A stretch of DNA of 64,000 bases from Littorina saxatilis (GCF_037325665.1 NC_090254.1:40981049-41045048), one strand, 5' to 3'. Positions 1 through 12,052 are shown, numbered from the stretch's first letter. A program made the numbers and translations. The notes: generated by a model not told the origin, from the letters alone.

Positions 1-330
<330 letters not shown>

Positions 331-1449
331 TTATTGCGATCAGGCAGACGGTGTTTCTGCACGCCGGGTGTGACCGAGCTTTACCTGTGTACTTAAAGCA
401 AAAGGTGCAAAAGGTTCAGCCTGTATATATATATATTCACGCTGCATTGTTCGCAGGTTAAGGTTGCAAAATACCCTTGCTTGCGTCAGCATTTTTTGCT
501 TCATTCTCCGAAGGATGACACAGGGATTACTCACTGCATAGTATTAGCTTAAACTGTCACGAACCTCTTCTCTAGTAAACAGTTTTAAACGTTTGACGCG
601 GAGAATGGCTCTGCACTTCTTCAAGAATACTGAAATGGATGCTTTTTGTCCCCCAAACGTAAGACACAGTCAATCAACCAATCACTCATTCAATCATTTT
701 AGTGCCAACAATTAAAAAAAATTAAAGAAAAAAAAATAGGCCGATTGAGACCAATATGATGTTGAGTGTGTGGTTTTTTTTTTATCGTTTTCACGCAAGA
801 CCGCTTTTTCCATTCTAGGGTTATTCCTCGGTCTTCAGTCAACACGTTATAGTTACTGGAAGGCTAACCCAGCTACGCCCGAAAAAAGTTGTTAGGTCCT
901 TTTATCCAGTCAAGCGTGGAGTTCATTGAGGCTTGAGTGTGTCTTGCTTCCGCACATAAAGAGAAACTTTGCCACCTACTTTTTTAATGTAATTTTTGTT
1001 TCTCCAACTAAGACGTATTCAAATTAGTTCATGCGAAGGCTTTTTCCCAACGTCATGGTCGTCTTGCATACCCGGATGACGCAGTCTTTGTTTAAATTGG
1101 TGGGATTGTCGGTGGGTGGAGAAAATGATTGAAGGGGGGTGGGGGTGGGGGGTGGGGGCTGTACAAGTAAGTTAACAAATAGTACAGGCACGACTGCGTT
1201 TACCTTTCACGTGCACAAAGCGCTTCACTTTCACATTCTTTGTCACGGTGTAGTCGGTTAAACTGCTGTGCTGTATTCTCCTTTGTTTCATCTTTAACTG
1301 TAGACTGTTGAAATAAACCCAGAGTCCACTAGGTCAAGGCACGTTTTTTTACTGCATTCTGTAGTTGATTGTAGACATTGATGCTTAACCTCGTCTCTGA
1401 TAGCTCAAACACTGAATTAGAAACTCACTACTGAGGCGCGGGTACCACC
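331..1449. other. Non-coding, nothing recognised
   Basis: No convincing exon or known repeat. A G-rich run lies at 1134-1158. It belongs to the flank or an intron of the GRHPR-like pseudoenzyme locus. Confidence 0.6.
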
Positions 1450-1594
1450 GGGAGCATCTCGTTACTCCCCCGTATCGTTACTCCCCCGTATCGTTACTCC
1501 CCCGGCTCGTTACTCCCCCGGCTTGTTACTAACCCTAACCCTAACCCTAGCCCTAAGGGGGAGTAACGAGCCGGGGGAGTAACGAGCTGATCCC
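1450..1594. mobile_element. Foldback MITE with telomere-like loop, copy 1
   Basis: A 145-bp element flanked by a perfect 9-bp direct repeat GGTACCACC (1441-1449, 1595-1603). The arms repeat CTCGTTACTCCCCC and close as a hairpin; the loop is (TAACCC)n, the metazoan telomere hexamer. A second copy with a different 9-bp duplication lies at 11796-11922, so this is a mobile unit. The duplication length fits the Mutator-like superfamily. Confidence 0.85.
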
Positions 1595-1892
1595 GGTACC
1601 ACCCACACAATGTAATGTTCAGCTTTTGCCGATAACATTTCTTCACGACAGCTCTGTCTTAGTCAAAACCCGGATATGCAACTTTAGGTAAACGATAGTG
1701 TATAACATGTAGACCATAGTATACTAGTAGCCTCCCCTCTCCCCCCCCCCCCCCCCCTTTATTTTTGTTCTACAGTTTGTGGGTATGGTTCTCGTGAATG
1801 CCTCGTGACACTTGATACGATATAAATATATATATACACTGTCTTTCATTCTACTTCTTCTTCAGCGTTCGTCGGTTGTGTCACTCAAAGTC

Positions 1893-2145
1893 TTAGGCAA
1901 AAACAAAAAAAAAGTCTGTTTACGGTATCCCGACCGACTCTATTTTTTTCGCGCGACCCTAGACTTTTTTGGGGCATTTGGGGGAAGAAAAAAAAATGTA
2001 AGAAAAAATGTAAAAAAATCTGTGTTTTTTTGGCAAAATAACTTAAAAATATGGTTTTTTGGAAAGAAAAAAATCCCGACCTACCGACCCTATTTTGTGT
2101 GCCTATGTTACCGTAAACAGACTATTTTTTGTTGGCCTTAGGCCT
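1893..2145. mobile_element. MITE with AGTCTGTTTACGGTA ends, copy 1
   Basis: Inverted ends AGTCTGTTTACGGTA (1913) and TACCGTAAACAGACT (to 2123), preceded by an A-rich stretch and a TTAGGC-type outer motif on both sides. The interior alternates CCGACC motifs with poly-A/T. A second copy lies at 48730-48978. The 109-residue frame across it is a by-product. Confidence 0.8.
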
Positions 2146-2415
2146 GCTGATGTTATGAAATGGCAAGTTCGGCGCACGTCTTCCACAGTTCCCCATTAAA
2201 AGTCGGGTGTGACAGCCGTTGGCCTTCTTTCTGCATGAAAAGGTGACCCAGAGACCTCCGTTTTCTACCTGCTTGTTTGTGGGTCAAAGCGAGTAGTCCT
2301 CAGTCTTTGCACGATACACGACTGCACAGGCCCTGTTGAGGAGCAGTTGGTGTGTTGGTCAGTGTTTTGAAGAATATAATTATCTTAAAAAGTGGATTTT
2401 GCATCTGATCCTCGT

Positions 2416-2540
2416 GCGTGTGACGGTGTGTGTGTGTGTGTGTATGCGTGTGTGTCAGTGTGTGCGTGTGCGCGTGCGTGTGTGTGTGTGGCCGTTGCGT
2501 GCGACGGTGCGTGCGTGCAGGCGTGCGTGCCGTCGTATGT
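2416..2540. repeat. (GT)n/(GC)n microsatellite
   Basis: Degenerate (TG)n with GCGTGC interruptions. 2541-2934 after it shows no recognised feature. Confidence 0.9.
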
Positions 2541-2934
2541 TTGTGAATGCCTGTGTCTGTTGCTAGCCGGCAGGATTTGAGAGGCATTCCAGTACAGTTA
2601 ATAATCATGAGATATTATCAAAACAAAGCTCACAGCCTAGACGCTCGCATTCGGTCACTCAGTGCGCATCCGCCTCCGTTTTGCATAAATCATCATCCTC
2701 TGCACTACACCATCCCGGCTTCCGTTCTAAAGTCAAGGAGTCTAATTTTCAGTTCATTAGGATACGTTTTATTTAGCAGCCCACCTCAATTCACTCAATA
2801 ACCCGGGATGCACAAACTCAGATTATGCCTTAATAGTTATAGCTTTGAGGATGCATCCTGTTTTGTTTGAGGCAGGTTTCCGTCTCTGAACGGCTGCTCT
2901 AGCTATGCAAGACTGCATGACGTAGGGATCTTGG

Positions 2935-4363
2935 CCGGTGTAACACGAAATTTTTACTCCACGAAAAATTTACTCCAGAGTAAACATTTCGTACGAAATT
3001 CTTACTCCGAGTACACCTTTCGTACGAGAAAAGAACTCCCCAAGGCACGAAAAAATTACTCCCTCCACGAAATTTTTACTCCCCATTTTTTATATTTAGT
3101 CAAGTTTTGACTAAATATTTTAACATCGAGGGGGAATCGAAACGAGGGTCGTGGTGTATGTGCGTGTGTGTGTGCGTGTGTGTGTCTGTGTGTGTGTGTG
3201 TGTGTGTAGAGCGATTCAGACTAAACTACTGGACCGATCTTTATGAAATTTGACATGAGAGTTCCTGGGTATGAAATCCCCGAACGTTTTTTTCATTTTT
3301 TTGATAAATGTCTTTGATGACGTCACATCCGGCTTTTCGTGAAAGTTGAGGCGGCACTGTCACGCCCTCATTTTTCAACCAAATTGGTTGAAATTTTGGT
3401 CAAGTACTCTTCGACGAAGCCCGGGGTTCGGTATTGCATTTCAGCTTGGTGGCTTAAAAATTAATTAATGACTTTGGTCATTAAAAATCTGAAAATTGTA
3501 AAAAAAAAAAAAAATTTATAAAACGATCCAAATTTACGTTTATCTTATTCTCCATCATTTGCTGATTCCAAAAACATATAAATATGTTATATTTGGATTA
3601 AAAACAAGCTCTGAAAATTAAATATATAAAAATTATTATCAAAATTTTTTTTTCGAAATCAATTTAAAAACACTTTCATCTTATTCCTTGTCGGTTCCTG
3701 ATTCCAAAAATATATAGATATGATATGTTTGGATTAAAAACACGCTCAGAAAGTTAAAACAAAGAGAGGTACAGAAAAGCGTGCTATCCTTCTCAGCGCA
3801 ACGAATACCCCGCTCTTCTTGTCAATTCCACGTGCACTGCCTTTGCCACGGGCGGTGGAGTGACGATGCTACGAGTATACGGTCTTGCTGCGTTGCGTTG
3901 CGTTCAGTTTCATTCTGTGAGTTCGACAGCTACTTGACTAAATATTGTATTTTCGCCTTACGCGACTTGTTTTTACTTCCAGTAAAAAATCTCGTACGCG
4001 AAAATGGGATGCGGGCGAAGGGATAATGCCAATATGTGTTCTCGCGCAAACGAATGTTGCGCTACCCTCCCTCCACCCCTTCCACCACCAAGACTAACAG
4101 GGGACAAGGGAGTAAACATTTCGTACACCTGGCGTGGGAAGTTAAATTGCTCGTGTTAAGGTGAAGTAATTTATTCGTTATTTATTCGTCAGAGGAGCAA
4201 CATTTTTGTACGAAATGTTTACTCGGAACTCACCTGTCGTGGGGAGTAATTTTCTCGTGTAATGGGGGAGTACTTTTTTTTCGTAAAGGGAGTAACATTT
4301 TCGTACGAAATATTTACTCCGGAGTACAAATCTCGTGGGAGTAATTTTCTCGTGTTACACCGG
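2935..4363. mobile_element. MITE with CCGGTGTAACACG ends, copy 1, split by another element
   Basis: Ends CCGGTGTAACACGAAATTTT and, inverted, TTTTCTCGTGTTACACCGG. The interior is full of short TTACTCC / GGAGTAA and TTCGTACGAAA palindromes. The uninterrupted copy at 7656-8200 (545 bp) shows that this one carries an insertion at 3092-3970 within a T-run. Confidence 0.88.
3092..3970 (+). mobile_element. Repeat family A (Helentron/HINE-like), nested copy
   Basis: About 880 bp. It begins with a palindrome near TTTAGTCAAG/CTTGACTAAA-type ends, then GAGGGGGAATCGA, (TG)n, GAGCGATTCAGACTAAAC, a conserved body with TTGATGACGTCA, and ends TTTTCGCCTTACGCGACTTG. It is inserted in a T-run of the surrounding MITE with no clear target duplication. 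Non-coding; the 81-residue frame at 3781 is part of the repeat. The same family recurs at 6224, 16622, 24364, 24561, 35479 and 47699. Confidence 0.85.
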
Positions 4364-4647
4364 TGTTTTTACGACCGACGTGGATTTCACTAATTGCCTG
4401 CTTCTTTGTGAGTTTCGGATCCTGTTGCTTTTGTTGATGTTAGAAGAATCATGATCCAGCAGGGATTGACCGAGTTGTGTAGTCTATATATATGTGGTGT
4501 TTCTGACCTTCCTTGTAGGTATAATGTGACTGTTTTCATTGACCCGTGTCGAGGGAAAGTGACTTGCAGTTGCAGGATGGGTTGTGTTGGGGTTTCTTTT
4601 TCATTCCTGGGAAAATCTTAAGTCCGGGTGTAGGATGAGGATGAGGG

Positions 4648-4773
4648 GGGGGGGGGGAGAGAGACAGAGAGAGAGACAGAGAGACAGAGAAAGGGAGAGA
4701 GAGAGAGAGTCAGGGACACACACACAGACAGACAAACAGAAGCATCGAGCCGTAAAGAGCTGCAGAGAGAGAG

Positions 4774-4807
<34 letters not shown>
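4648..4807. repeat. (GA)n microsatellite
   Basis: Impure (GA)n after a poly-G run, directly abutting the 3' tail of the minus-strand SINE that follows. Confidence 0.95.
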
Positions 4808-4811
<4 letters not shown>

Positions 4812-5232
4812 ACTGACTATTAGGGTTTAACGTCCTCTTAGACCAACTGGTCTATATTGGGACAGGTATTGGTAATACGTTGAAGATATGGTGTGATACT
4901 TTGATTCGAACAAGCCCGCTGTGGCTGTCTTCTTCGACACACCAGAATTGGGTTTGTCTCGTCAAAGTATCGAAATACGATCATGATAATCGGAGACGAG
5001 AGATGATGCATGCGTGTCTTCGTGTTTTCCAAGCCCTGAGACTTTCGCTGTGAACGTGGGATCTTTTTCGTGCGCATGTGTGCACACGGGGGTGTTCGGA
5101 CACCGAAGAGAGTCTGCACAAAGTTGAATCCGAGAAATAAATCTCTCGCCGAACGTGGGGATCGAACCCACGCTGATAGCGACCAACTGGCTACAAAGCC
5201 AGCGCGCTACCAACTGAGCTACGTCCCCGCCC

Positions 5233-5233
<1 letters not shown>
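4808..5233 (-). mobile_element. tRNA-derived SINE (family P), full length
   Basis: Read on the minus strand, the head GGGGACGTAGCTCAGTTGGT has an A box, and GGTTCGATCCCCACG is a B box. The body contains GAGAGATTTATTTCTCGGA and the tail GACGTTAAACCCTAATAGTC. The tRNA-like part is too long between anticodon arm and T arm for a working tRNA. Related copies are at 11274, 40127, 43373 and 52080. Confidence 0.85.
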
Positions 5234-5317
<84 letters not shown>

Positions 5318-5395
5318 GAACTGAACTGAACTGAACTGAACTGAACTTTGTTTTACAAGGATTTAGGTTTGAGGCTAGGACTTTTGAGAGAGAGA

Positions 5396-5473
<78 letters not shown>
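5234..5473. repeat. (GA)n tracts with a (CTGAA)n island
   Basis: (GA)n at 5234-5314, five CTGAA units at 5315-5345 and (GA)n again at 5389-5473. The frames here are low-complexity Arg-Glu or Ser-Leu. 5474-6085 after it shows nothing recognisable as a gene. Confidence 0.95.
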
Positions 5474-5477
<4 letters not shown>

Positions 5478-6086
5478 TATACATAAACAGAACAAGAGGA
5501 CCGGTTGTCAAGGTAATCCAAATTGACAACGATTCCACACAATACAAACCTTCATTCATTAAGCGCCAATGAAACTTTCATGATTGACATCAAAATTCAA
5601 ATGTCCTTCTTTGCTTTGTCTTGGTTTTTGCCTTGTACACAAAAAATATATGTAAGATATTTATATTAGCTTATACATGTATACACATATGTTTATTTCG
5701 GCGCTTCTTCCCGGGTATCGCAGAGAGAAATGGGTCAGAGAAAAAAAATATCAAAACTTGACTAAATATAAAAAGGGGTAGGCTACACCAGTGGGTTGGA
5801 GGTAAGGGAGTGAGTAACAAAAGGAGGATTCGAATAATTGCGCAACACATGCAGGGGTGGGGAAACCAGAACACGGGTAGCAGGGTATCGGTGCCAGGGG
5901 TAAGACCCAAACAATGCAGAAATTGGTTATTCCGCCACAGACTGGCTGAGCATTGCAGCAACTGCAGGGCCACGCACCGTGGAAAAACAAGCTATTGTCG
6001 AGCACGGAGCCAATCGGGATTGCAGATATTTGCACTGTCATGCCTTACCGACTTTTCAGTGGTGGCATACCGGGGTCGTCGGTATT

Positions 6087-6511
6087 GCAGTGGAACCCCC
6101 CTTCTAGACACCCCCCCCCCCCCCCCCCCATTTCAGACTCCCTCCCTTTTAAGACCCTGTTTTCTCAGACTGTCTGTTCATAACCTGTGTAAATGTACCC
6201 CCTTTTTAAGACTCCCTCCTTGTTACATAGAGGGGGAATCGAGACGAGGGTCGTGGTGTATGGTGTATGTGTGTGTGTGTGTGTGTGTCTGTGCGTGTGT
6301 GTGTGTGTGTGTCTGTGCGTGTGTGTGTGATGAGCGATTCAGACTAAACTACTGGACCGATCATTGTGAAAAAATGCAGTGCGTTCAGTTTCATTCTGTG
6401 AGTTCCACAGCTTGACTAAAATCAGTAAATGTAGTAATTTCGCCTTACGCGACTTGTTAAAACCTGATTTTGTCAGAGTTATGGAGGTCTTAAAAGGGGG
6501 GTTCCACTGTA
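6087..6511 (+). mobile_element. MITE family C (CAGTGGAACC ends), split by family A
   Basis: Left end CAGTGGAACCCCCC and inverted right end GGGGGGTTCCACTG with TTTTAAGACTCCCTCC motifs inside. The ends and the TA flank seen in other copies fit a Tc1/mariner (pogo/Tigger-like) MITE. An internally deleted family A copy interrupts it at 6224-6456. Confidence 0.8.
6224..6456 (+). mobile_element. Repeat family A, internally deleted copy
   Basis: It keeps the family's left (TG)n region up to GGACCGATC and the right end from AAAAATGCAGTGCGTTCAG to CGCCTTACGCGACTTG, but lacks about 600 bp of body. Confidence 0.8.
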
Positions 6512-6513
6512 TA

Positions 6514-7655
6514 CGTTTCTCTGCTTGTCTCTTCATAAAGACTACAGCTTTGTAGGGTGAGAATGTTGTTGCATGAAGTAAGAATTGTAACTCAAATACA
6601 TGTAGGATACATGACAACTCACAAGTAGGCAGATAAATTATGCTTACACTGACATAGCCGCACACATGCTGTCTTTACCACAAGCTTTTATTTGACCCAT
6701 TCAACGCCGATTGTTTTAAATGTATTGATTTTTTAAAAATAATTTTGGTGAGACAGAAAGAAAGAACAAAAAAGTGAATAAAGTTAACCATCTGTGAGGC
6801 CAGGCATATTTAAATTGGGGGTGATTTTTTTTGAATTTCATTTTCTATAGTTACTGTTATTTTTTGTTTTCAGTTTTGTATCGTCGAGAGAGAAAACATG
6901 ACATGGCGTACAGTCCAATTTTCCAGACATGCATTACATCAGGCAGTGATATGATATCTATAAATGTCGGCGTTTTATGCCCCTCTCATTCATACGAGAA
7001 CTTCCCGACTAAACTTTGCACAGTAGATGTTGTGCCGTCTGTCTGAGGTGGCGATAAAACCACACAAGTAGTCCACTTTTAAAGGCACAGACCTGCCTAG
7101 GAAAACAGATCGGCTTAATTACCATATCAGATCTGCACAGGCCGCTTTTGTTAGGCCATCCCTCCCCTTGGACTCCTACATGAAATCAACATCCTGACTG
7201 GTTCACGTGCAGAGTGGACATTTTGGGATGAACAATTTTGCAGATAGACACCGATTAAAGGCACAGTAAGCCGTTTATTGCGTTTAGATTCAGAGGTACG
7301 CAATAACGTGCTATAGCAGATGAGCTTACAGCGAGTCGCATTGAAATCACAAACTGACGACTACATTGTGGAAAAAAAGGAAACTGGATCACACGGGATC
7401 ACACGGGTTCGCGATGGCTCGGGGGTTTACAAGATAAACCACGCACAAACAAATTCTTTCAAAATTGCTCGCTCTTTACGGAGGGCAGCCGCACCTAGAG
7501 GTCCGCAAAAGCGGTGAGTGTGTAAATGAAAGGGTGTTTGTACTGTGTGTAAAAGCCTGACCGAATCTGTGATGGTTTACGGGAGGCTTACTATGGCGTT
7601 AATGTAAATTTAGAAATGAAATCATCAAAACGTTCTCACTCTGTGCATAAATCAC
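6514..7655. other. Non-coding, nothing recognised
   Basis: Moderately AT-rich sequence without a convincing exon. The frames at 6831 and 7320 show no family resemblance. Confidence 0.55.
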
Positions 7656-8200
7656 CCGGTGTGACACGAAATTTTTACTCCACGAAAAATTTACTCCGGA
7701 GTAAATATTTCGTAGGAAATTCTTACTCCGAGTACACTTTTCGTACGAGAAAAGAACTCCCCAAGGCACGAAAAAATTACTCCCTCCACGAAATTTTTAC
7801 TCCCCATTTTTTTTACTTCCAGTAAAAATATCGTACGCAAAAATGGGATGCGGGCGAAGGGATAATGCCAATAAGTGATCTCGCGCACACGAATGTCGCG
7901 CTACCCTCCTTCCACCCCTTCCACCACCAAGACTAACAGGGGACAAGGGAGTAAAAATTTCGTACACCTGGCATGGGAAGTTAAATTGCTCGTGTTGGGG
8001 TGAAGTAATTTATTCGTTATTTATTCGTCAGGGGAGTAGCATTTTTGTACGAAATGTTTACTCGGAACTCACCTGTCTTGGGGAGTAATTTTCTCGTGCA
8101 ATGGGGGAGTGCTTTTTTCGTAAAGGGAGTAACTTTTTCGTACAAAATGTTTACTCCGGAGTAAAAATCTCGTGGGAGTAATTTTCTCGTGTTACACCGG
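7656..8200. mobile_element. MITE with CCGGTGTGACACG ends, copy 2 (uninterrupted)
   Basis: A 545-bp copy of the element at 2935-4363. It provides the empty-site version of the family A insertion: a run of eight T at 7807-7814 occupies the place of the nested copy. Confidence 0.88.
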
Positions 8201-8699
8201 GTTGCTGAGTTTTGGTATATGCCCAAGTGGAGGAATGACTGTAACGCGTGTTTAAGCCTGGGCAGGAGTTCACACGAAGGAGTGTATCTTTAAACCAGTG
8301 TGTCAGATTATGTCAGTCAGACATTGACCTTGTCTCGCAACGCAGATTGTGTTCTTGTTTTCTGTCCAAAGTCCGTAGATTATTTCGCGGAAGTGGCGGT
8401 GTGTGCGTGTGTGTGTTGTATGTGTGTGTTCGCGCGTGCCGCGTTCGTGCGTAAGTACCTACGTCCGTGTGTGTCACAGTGAGTGCGCACGTGCTTATTT
8501 TGCATCAATCGGCTGAATTACTTAATTCTTTTCTTGGCATTTACACACGTGTGTGTGTGTGTGTGTGCGGGAGACTACTTTCATACAAATACAAGCACGC
8601 GGACTTGTCTATTTCAAGTGCAATAATCTGGAGTTATCAAGCCGAGTCTGTGAATTTAATTGTCGCATTTTATCTGACTCTACCTGCACAGATCACGGG

Positions 8700-9237
8700 C
8701 ATCCTGAACTCGGGTCAAAATGAGTTCGGCTCATTCTCTCCCTGACAGGACGCTACCGTCCTACGCGAATCTATCAAAACAAAACTACAGAGTTATCTCC
8801 CATATGGTTTTCGCGAGCATGATCTAAATTTGAGATCAGTGTTCGCGAGACGAAAATGATTGCAGATTGGCCGACTTCGACAGTGATCTCCGTTCTGTTC
8901 TTCACAGTTATGATAAAGACATCGTTCTAAGGTCAAAACAAGTTGAAATTTTGGGACTGCTGCCGGAAGGAGACCGTAATATATGCATGTTTCATCACTG
9001 TCAACTGGTTACAGAAAAAAATCGTCTGCTCCAGTGAGTGCAGTGATTATCACGTGACACTTTTGCCAAATTTAGAGTTGTTTGCACAGTAAATACAGCC
9101 GCGAAAAATAGCTCGCTTGAAACTGTCTTACATATCAATTCCTTTGTAATTTAAAAATTACAAAACACCATGAAAAATCATTATCGACGATCGCGAATCT
9201 GCTTATATCAATAATACATTACAAAAAGCTCTAAATA

Positions 9238-9284
<47 letters not shown>

Positions 9285-9375
9285 TAAAAATCGGTTTCCT
9301 TGCCAGACAAGGAAACTCGAGGCATCCTGTCAGGGAGAGAATGAGCCGAACTCATTTTGACCTGAGTTCAGGATG
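8700..9375. mobile_element. Mutator-like MITE with 10-bp target duplication
   Basis: A 676-bp element with ~50-bp terminal inverted repeats (outermost CATCCTGAACTCGGGTCAAA and its inverted partner) and a perfect direct repeat AGATCACGGG at 8690-8699 and 9376-9385. Long TIRs with 9-10 bp duplications are the hallmark of Mutator-like elements. A 40-base poly-A run lies at 9241-9280. No transposase is present. Confidence 0.88.
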
Positions 9376-9385
9376 AGATCACGGG

Positions 9386-10339
9386 GTCATGTGTCCCCAG
9401 TCGACAAGGTCAGGGTGTCAGAGGTCGCGTTCGGGTCAAACGCCACGATCAAAATGCGCAAATCATGTAACCTGTATTATTATCGGTGACACGGCTCTTA
9501 GGACACCCGCACCTGTATTTTTCTTGAGGAAGTATTTGGATCGTAACGTGACTGCGCATGCAGATTTTTGTGTTTGTTTGTTTGTTCGGTTGGTTTTTGA
9601 TTTTGCAGCAGTTTTAACGTGTACATCATCCTCCAGATTTATGAAAGTCCACGGTTTCCGTTTTGAACTGTAATATTTTGCGATGCACAGATTGCAGCAA
9701 TCGATGTAATTGATATTTCATTGATGAGAACATGTTTAATCAAGTTACGTGCACACCTGCCATTGATTTCAACGGGGAGGGGGGAGGGGTGCCAGAAAGG
9801 GCCACTTGTTTTTCATTTGTTTTTATTCACAACACCTAATTCACTCCGTGAGGTTCTAGACCAATAGGGAAACTGAGAAACCTGTTGCTTGGAAGAGATG
9901 TCATTTTCGCAAGTTATTGAACATTACCCCGTATCCTCCACTTTCACCGTACATCCCCCCCTCCCCCCACCTAAGTCCGTAAATAAATAAACACTGACTT
10001 GATCAAAATTTGAACAGAAATAAAAAGTAGAACAAAACCATCGTTTAAATCTGCGCAGTTTGCCAAACTTGCCAAATCCTGGTTGATATTCAGCTGTTGC
10101 TATGATCCACAAAAACACATCCCTTTGAGGCGGTAATCTCACCATGGGTTGATGTTGTGATTCAGACATTGTACTTTAGCCGTTGATTCAAACACTTTCC
10201 CTGTCATTTAGAGTGCAAACAATACAGACACTCGACTCACATAATGTAAAGGACAAGGTCATGCACATTTAAGCCATCGTGCAGAAGGGCGATGACACTG
10301 AGTTTGATGACCGAGTCCACGCGTTCAACTGATGATCTG
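9386..10339. other. Non-coding, nothing recognised
   Basis: No exon or known repeat seen; short G-rich runs lie near 9776. Confidence 0.5.
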
Positions 10340-10785
10340 TGTGTGTGTGTGTATGTGTGTGTGTGTATGTGTGTGCGTGCATGCGTGCGTGCCTGGTCTG
10401 TGTGGGTGTACGTGCGTGTGTGCGTACGTGCGTGTGTGTGTGCCAGTTTGTGTGTGTTAACTTATCATATTGACTTACTGACTGCCGGTGACGCCGCAAG
10501 ATTAATAATTATTTAGTATATTCTGTGTCAGCAGACGGCACATTTGTCTTCATCCAGGGGAAAGTGTTGAATCACATGATGTGCGTGCGTGTATTTGTGT
10601 GTGTGTGTGTGTGCTTGTGTGCTTGTGTGTGTATGTGTGTGTGCTTTTGTGTGTGTGTGTGTTTGTGTGTGCTTGTGTGTGTGTGTATGCTTTTGTGGGC
10701 GTTTTTGTGTGTGTGTTGGTGTGTGTGTGTATGTGTGTGCGTGCGTGCCGCGTGCATGCGTGTGTTTGTGTGTGAGTGCGTGTGA
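10340..10785. repeat. (GT)n microsatellite cluster and duplicated flank
   Basis: Degenerate (GT)n at 10340-10455 and 10585-10780. A segment GACGCCGCAAGATTA... to CATCCAGGGGAAAGTG at 10491-10570 is repeated at 10841-10918, so a ~350-bp block including the microsatellite has duplicated. Confidence 0.85.
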
Positions 10786-10926
10786 TCAGGTGTTGTTTCA
10801 ACATCGACTTGCCGCCTGCCGATAAGCTGAGCTTGTGTTGTGACGCCGCAAGATTAGCACCGACTATTTTCTGTCTCAGCTGCCCGCACATTTTCCTTCA
10901 TCCAGGGGAAAGTGTTGAATCATGTC

Positions 10927-11010
10927 CACCCCCCTCTCTATCTCGACCCCCCCCCTCTCTCCCCCCCCCCCCCTCTCTCCCCCCCCCTCTCTCCCCCCCC
11001 CCCCCCCCAC
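10927..11010. repeat. C-rich CT/CCC tract
   Basis: Pyrimidine-only runs of C with CTCTC interruptions. The neighbouring 11041-11155 segment is duplicated, diverged, at 12177-12290. Confidence 0.9.
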
Positions 11011-11273
11011 CTTTTCTCGCCTTCCATTTCCTGCCCTCTCAAGTTTACCTCTTGTCCCGTCTCCGCACCCGTTGCGTTTCGGATCGATATAATATGTATG
11101 TGACTGTTAAAGTGTCAAGGCCTAATTTCGAAGTGCCATGAATCCTTATCTATAGCATTTTCATGTATTTTATGACAACCCCCACCCCCTGCTTTCTCCT
11201 TCACTGTTCCTTAAGTTTTAACTCTTAAACCGACTCCGCCCGAATATGTCACCAGGTTTTAATCGACATGTCA

Positions 11274-11780
11274 GGGGCGGGGATGTAGCTCAGTCGGTAG
11301 CGCGCTGGATTTGTATTCAGTTGGCTGCTGTCAGCGTGAGTTCGTCCCCACGTTCGGCGAGAGATTTATTTCTCAGAGTCAACTTTGTGTGCAGACTCTC
11401 CTCGGTGTCCGAACACCCCCGTGTGTACCCCCCGCGGGTTAGGGGGAAGAATTTACCCGATGCTCCCCAGCATGTCGTAAGAGGCGACTAACGGATTCTG
11501 TTTCTCCTTTTACCCTTGTTAAGTGTTTCTTGTATAGAATATAGTCAATTTTTGTAAAGATTTTAGTCAAGCAGTATGTAAGAAATGTTAAGTCCTTTGT
11601 ACTGGAAACTTGCATTCTCCCAGTAAGGTAATATATTGTACTACGTTGCAAGCCCCTGGAGCAAATTTTTGATTAGTGCTTTGTGAACAAGAAACAATTG
11701 ACAAGTGGCTCTATCCCATCTCCCCCCTTTCCCCGTCGCGATATAACCTTGAATGGTTGAAAACGACGTTAAACACAAAA
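11274..11780 (+). mobile_element. Composite SINE: family P head joined to family Q
   Basis: 11274-11427 is the tRNA-like head and proximal body of family P (GGGGATGTAGCTCAGTCGGT). From 11428 it continues directly as family Q (CCCCCGCGGGTTAGGGGG... to GACGTTAAACACAAAA). No direct repeat separates the two, so this is either a template-switch chimaera or an insertion in P whose far side is lost. Confidence 0.75.
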
Positions 11781-11795
11781 CAGCTTAATGAAAAC

Positions 11796-11922
11796 GGGAG
11801 CATCTCGTTACTCCCCCGTATCGTTACTCCCCCGGCTCGTTACTCCCTCGGCTTGTGACTAACCCTAGCCCTAACCCTAACCCTAGGCGAGTAACGAGCC
11901 GGGGGAGTAACGAGCTGATCCC
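11796..11922. mobile_element. Foldback MITE with telomere-like loop, copy 2
   Basis: A 127-bp element flanked by a perfect 9-bp duplication AATGAAAAC (11787-11795, 11923-11931). It has the same CTCGTTACTCCC arms and a (TAACCC)n loop as the copy at 1450-1594. It inserted just behind the tail of the preceding SINE. Confidence 0.88.
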
Positions 11923-12052
11923 AATGAAAACATGTCCTGAGCTGTGCATGCACTTGGTGATTATTTTGAGAACAATGCAATAAACACCTCTGAACAACAA
12001 CCCCCGTTCCCCTCCCCCCCTAGATCCCACCCCTTCACCCAATGTCAAGGTT

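Noticed and set aside
1520-1555. Remnant of a chromosome end (TAACCC repeats)
   Set aside because: The repeats are the loop of a mobile foldback element with a 9-bp target duplication.
5810-6415. 201-residue plus-strand frame
   Set aside because: It runs through MITE family C, a poly-C run and the (GT)n of family A; no domain is visible.
11274-11350. Possible tRNA gene (A and B boxes)
   Set aside because: The distance between anticodon and T arms is too long, the acceptor stem does not close, and the same sequence recurs in several SINE copies with target duplications.
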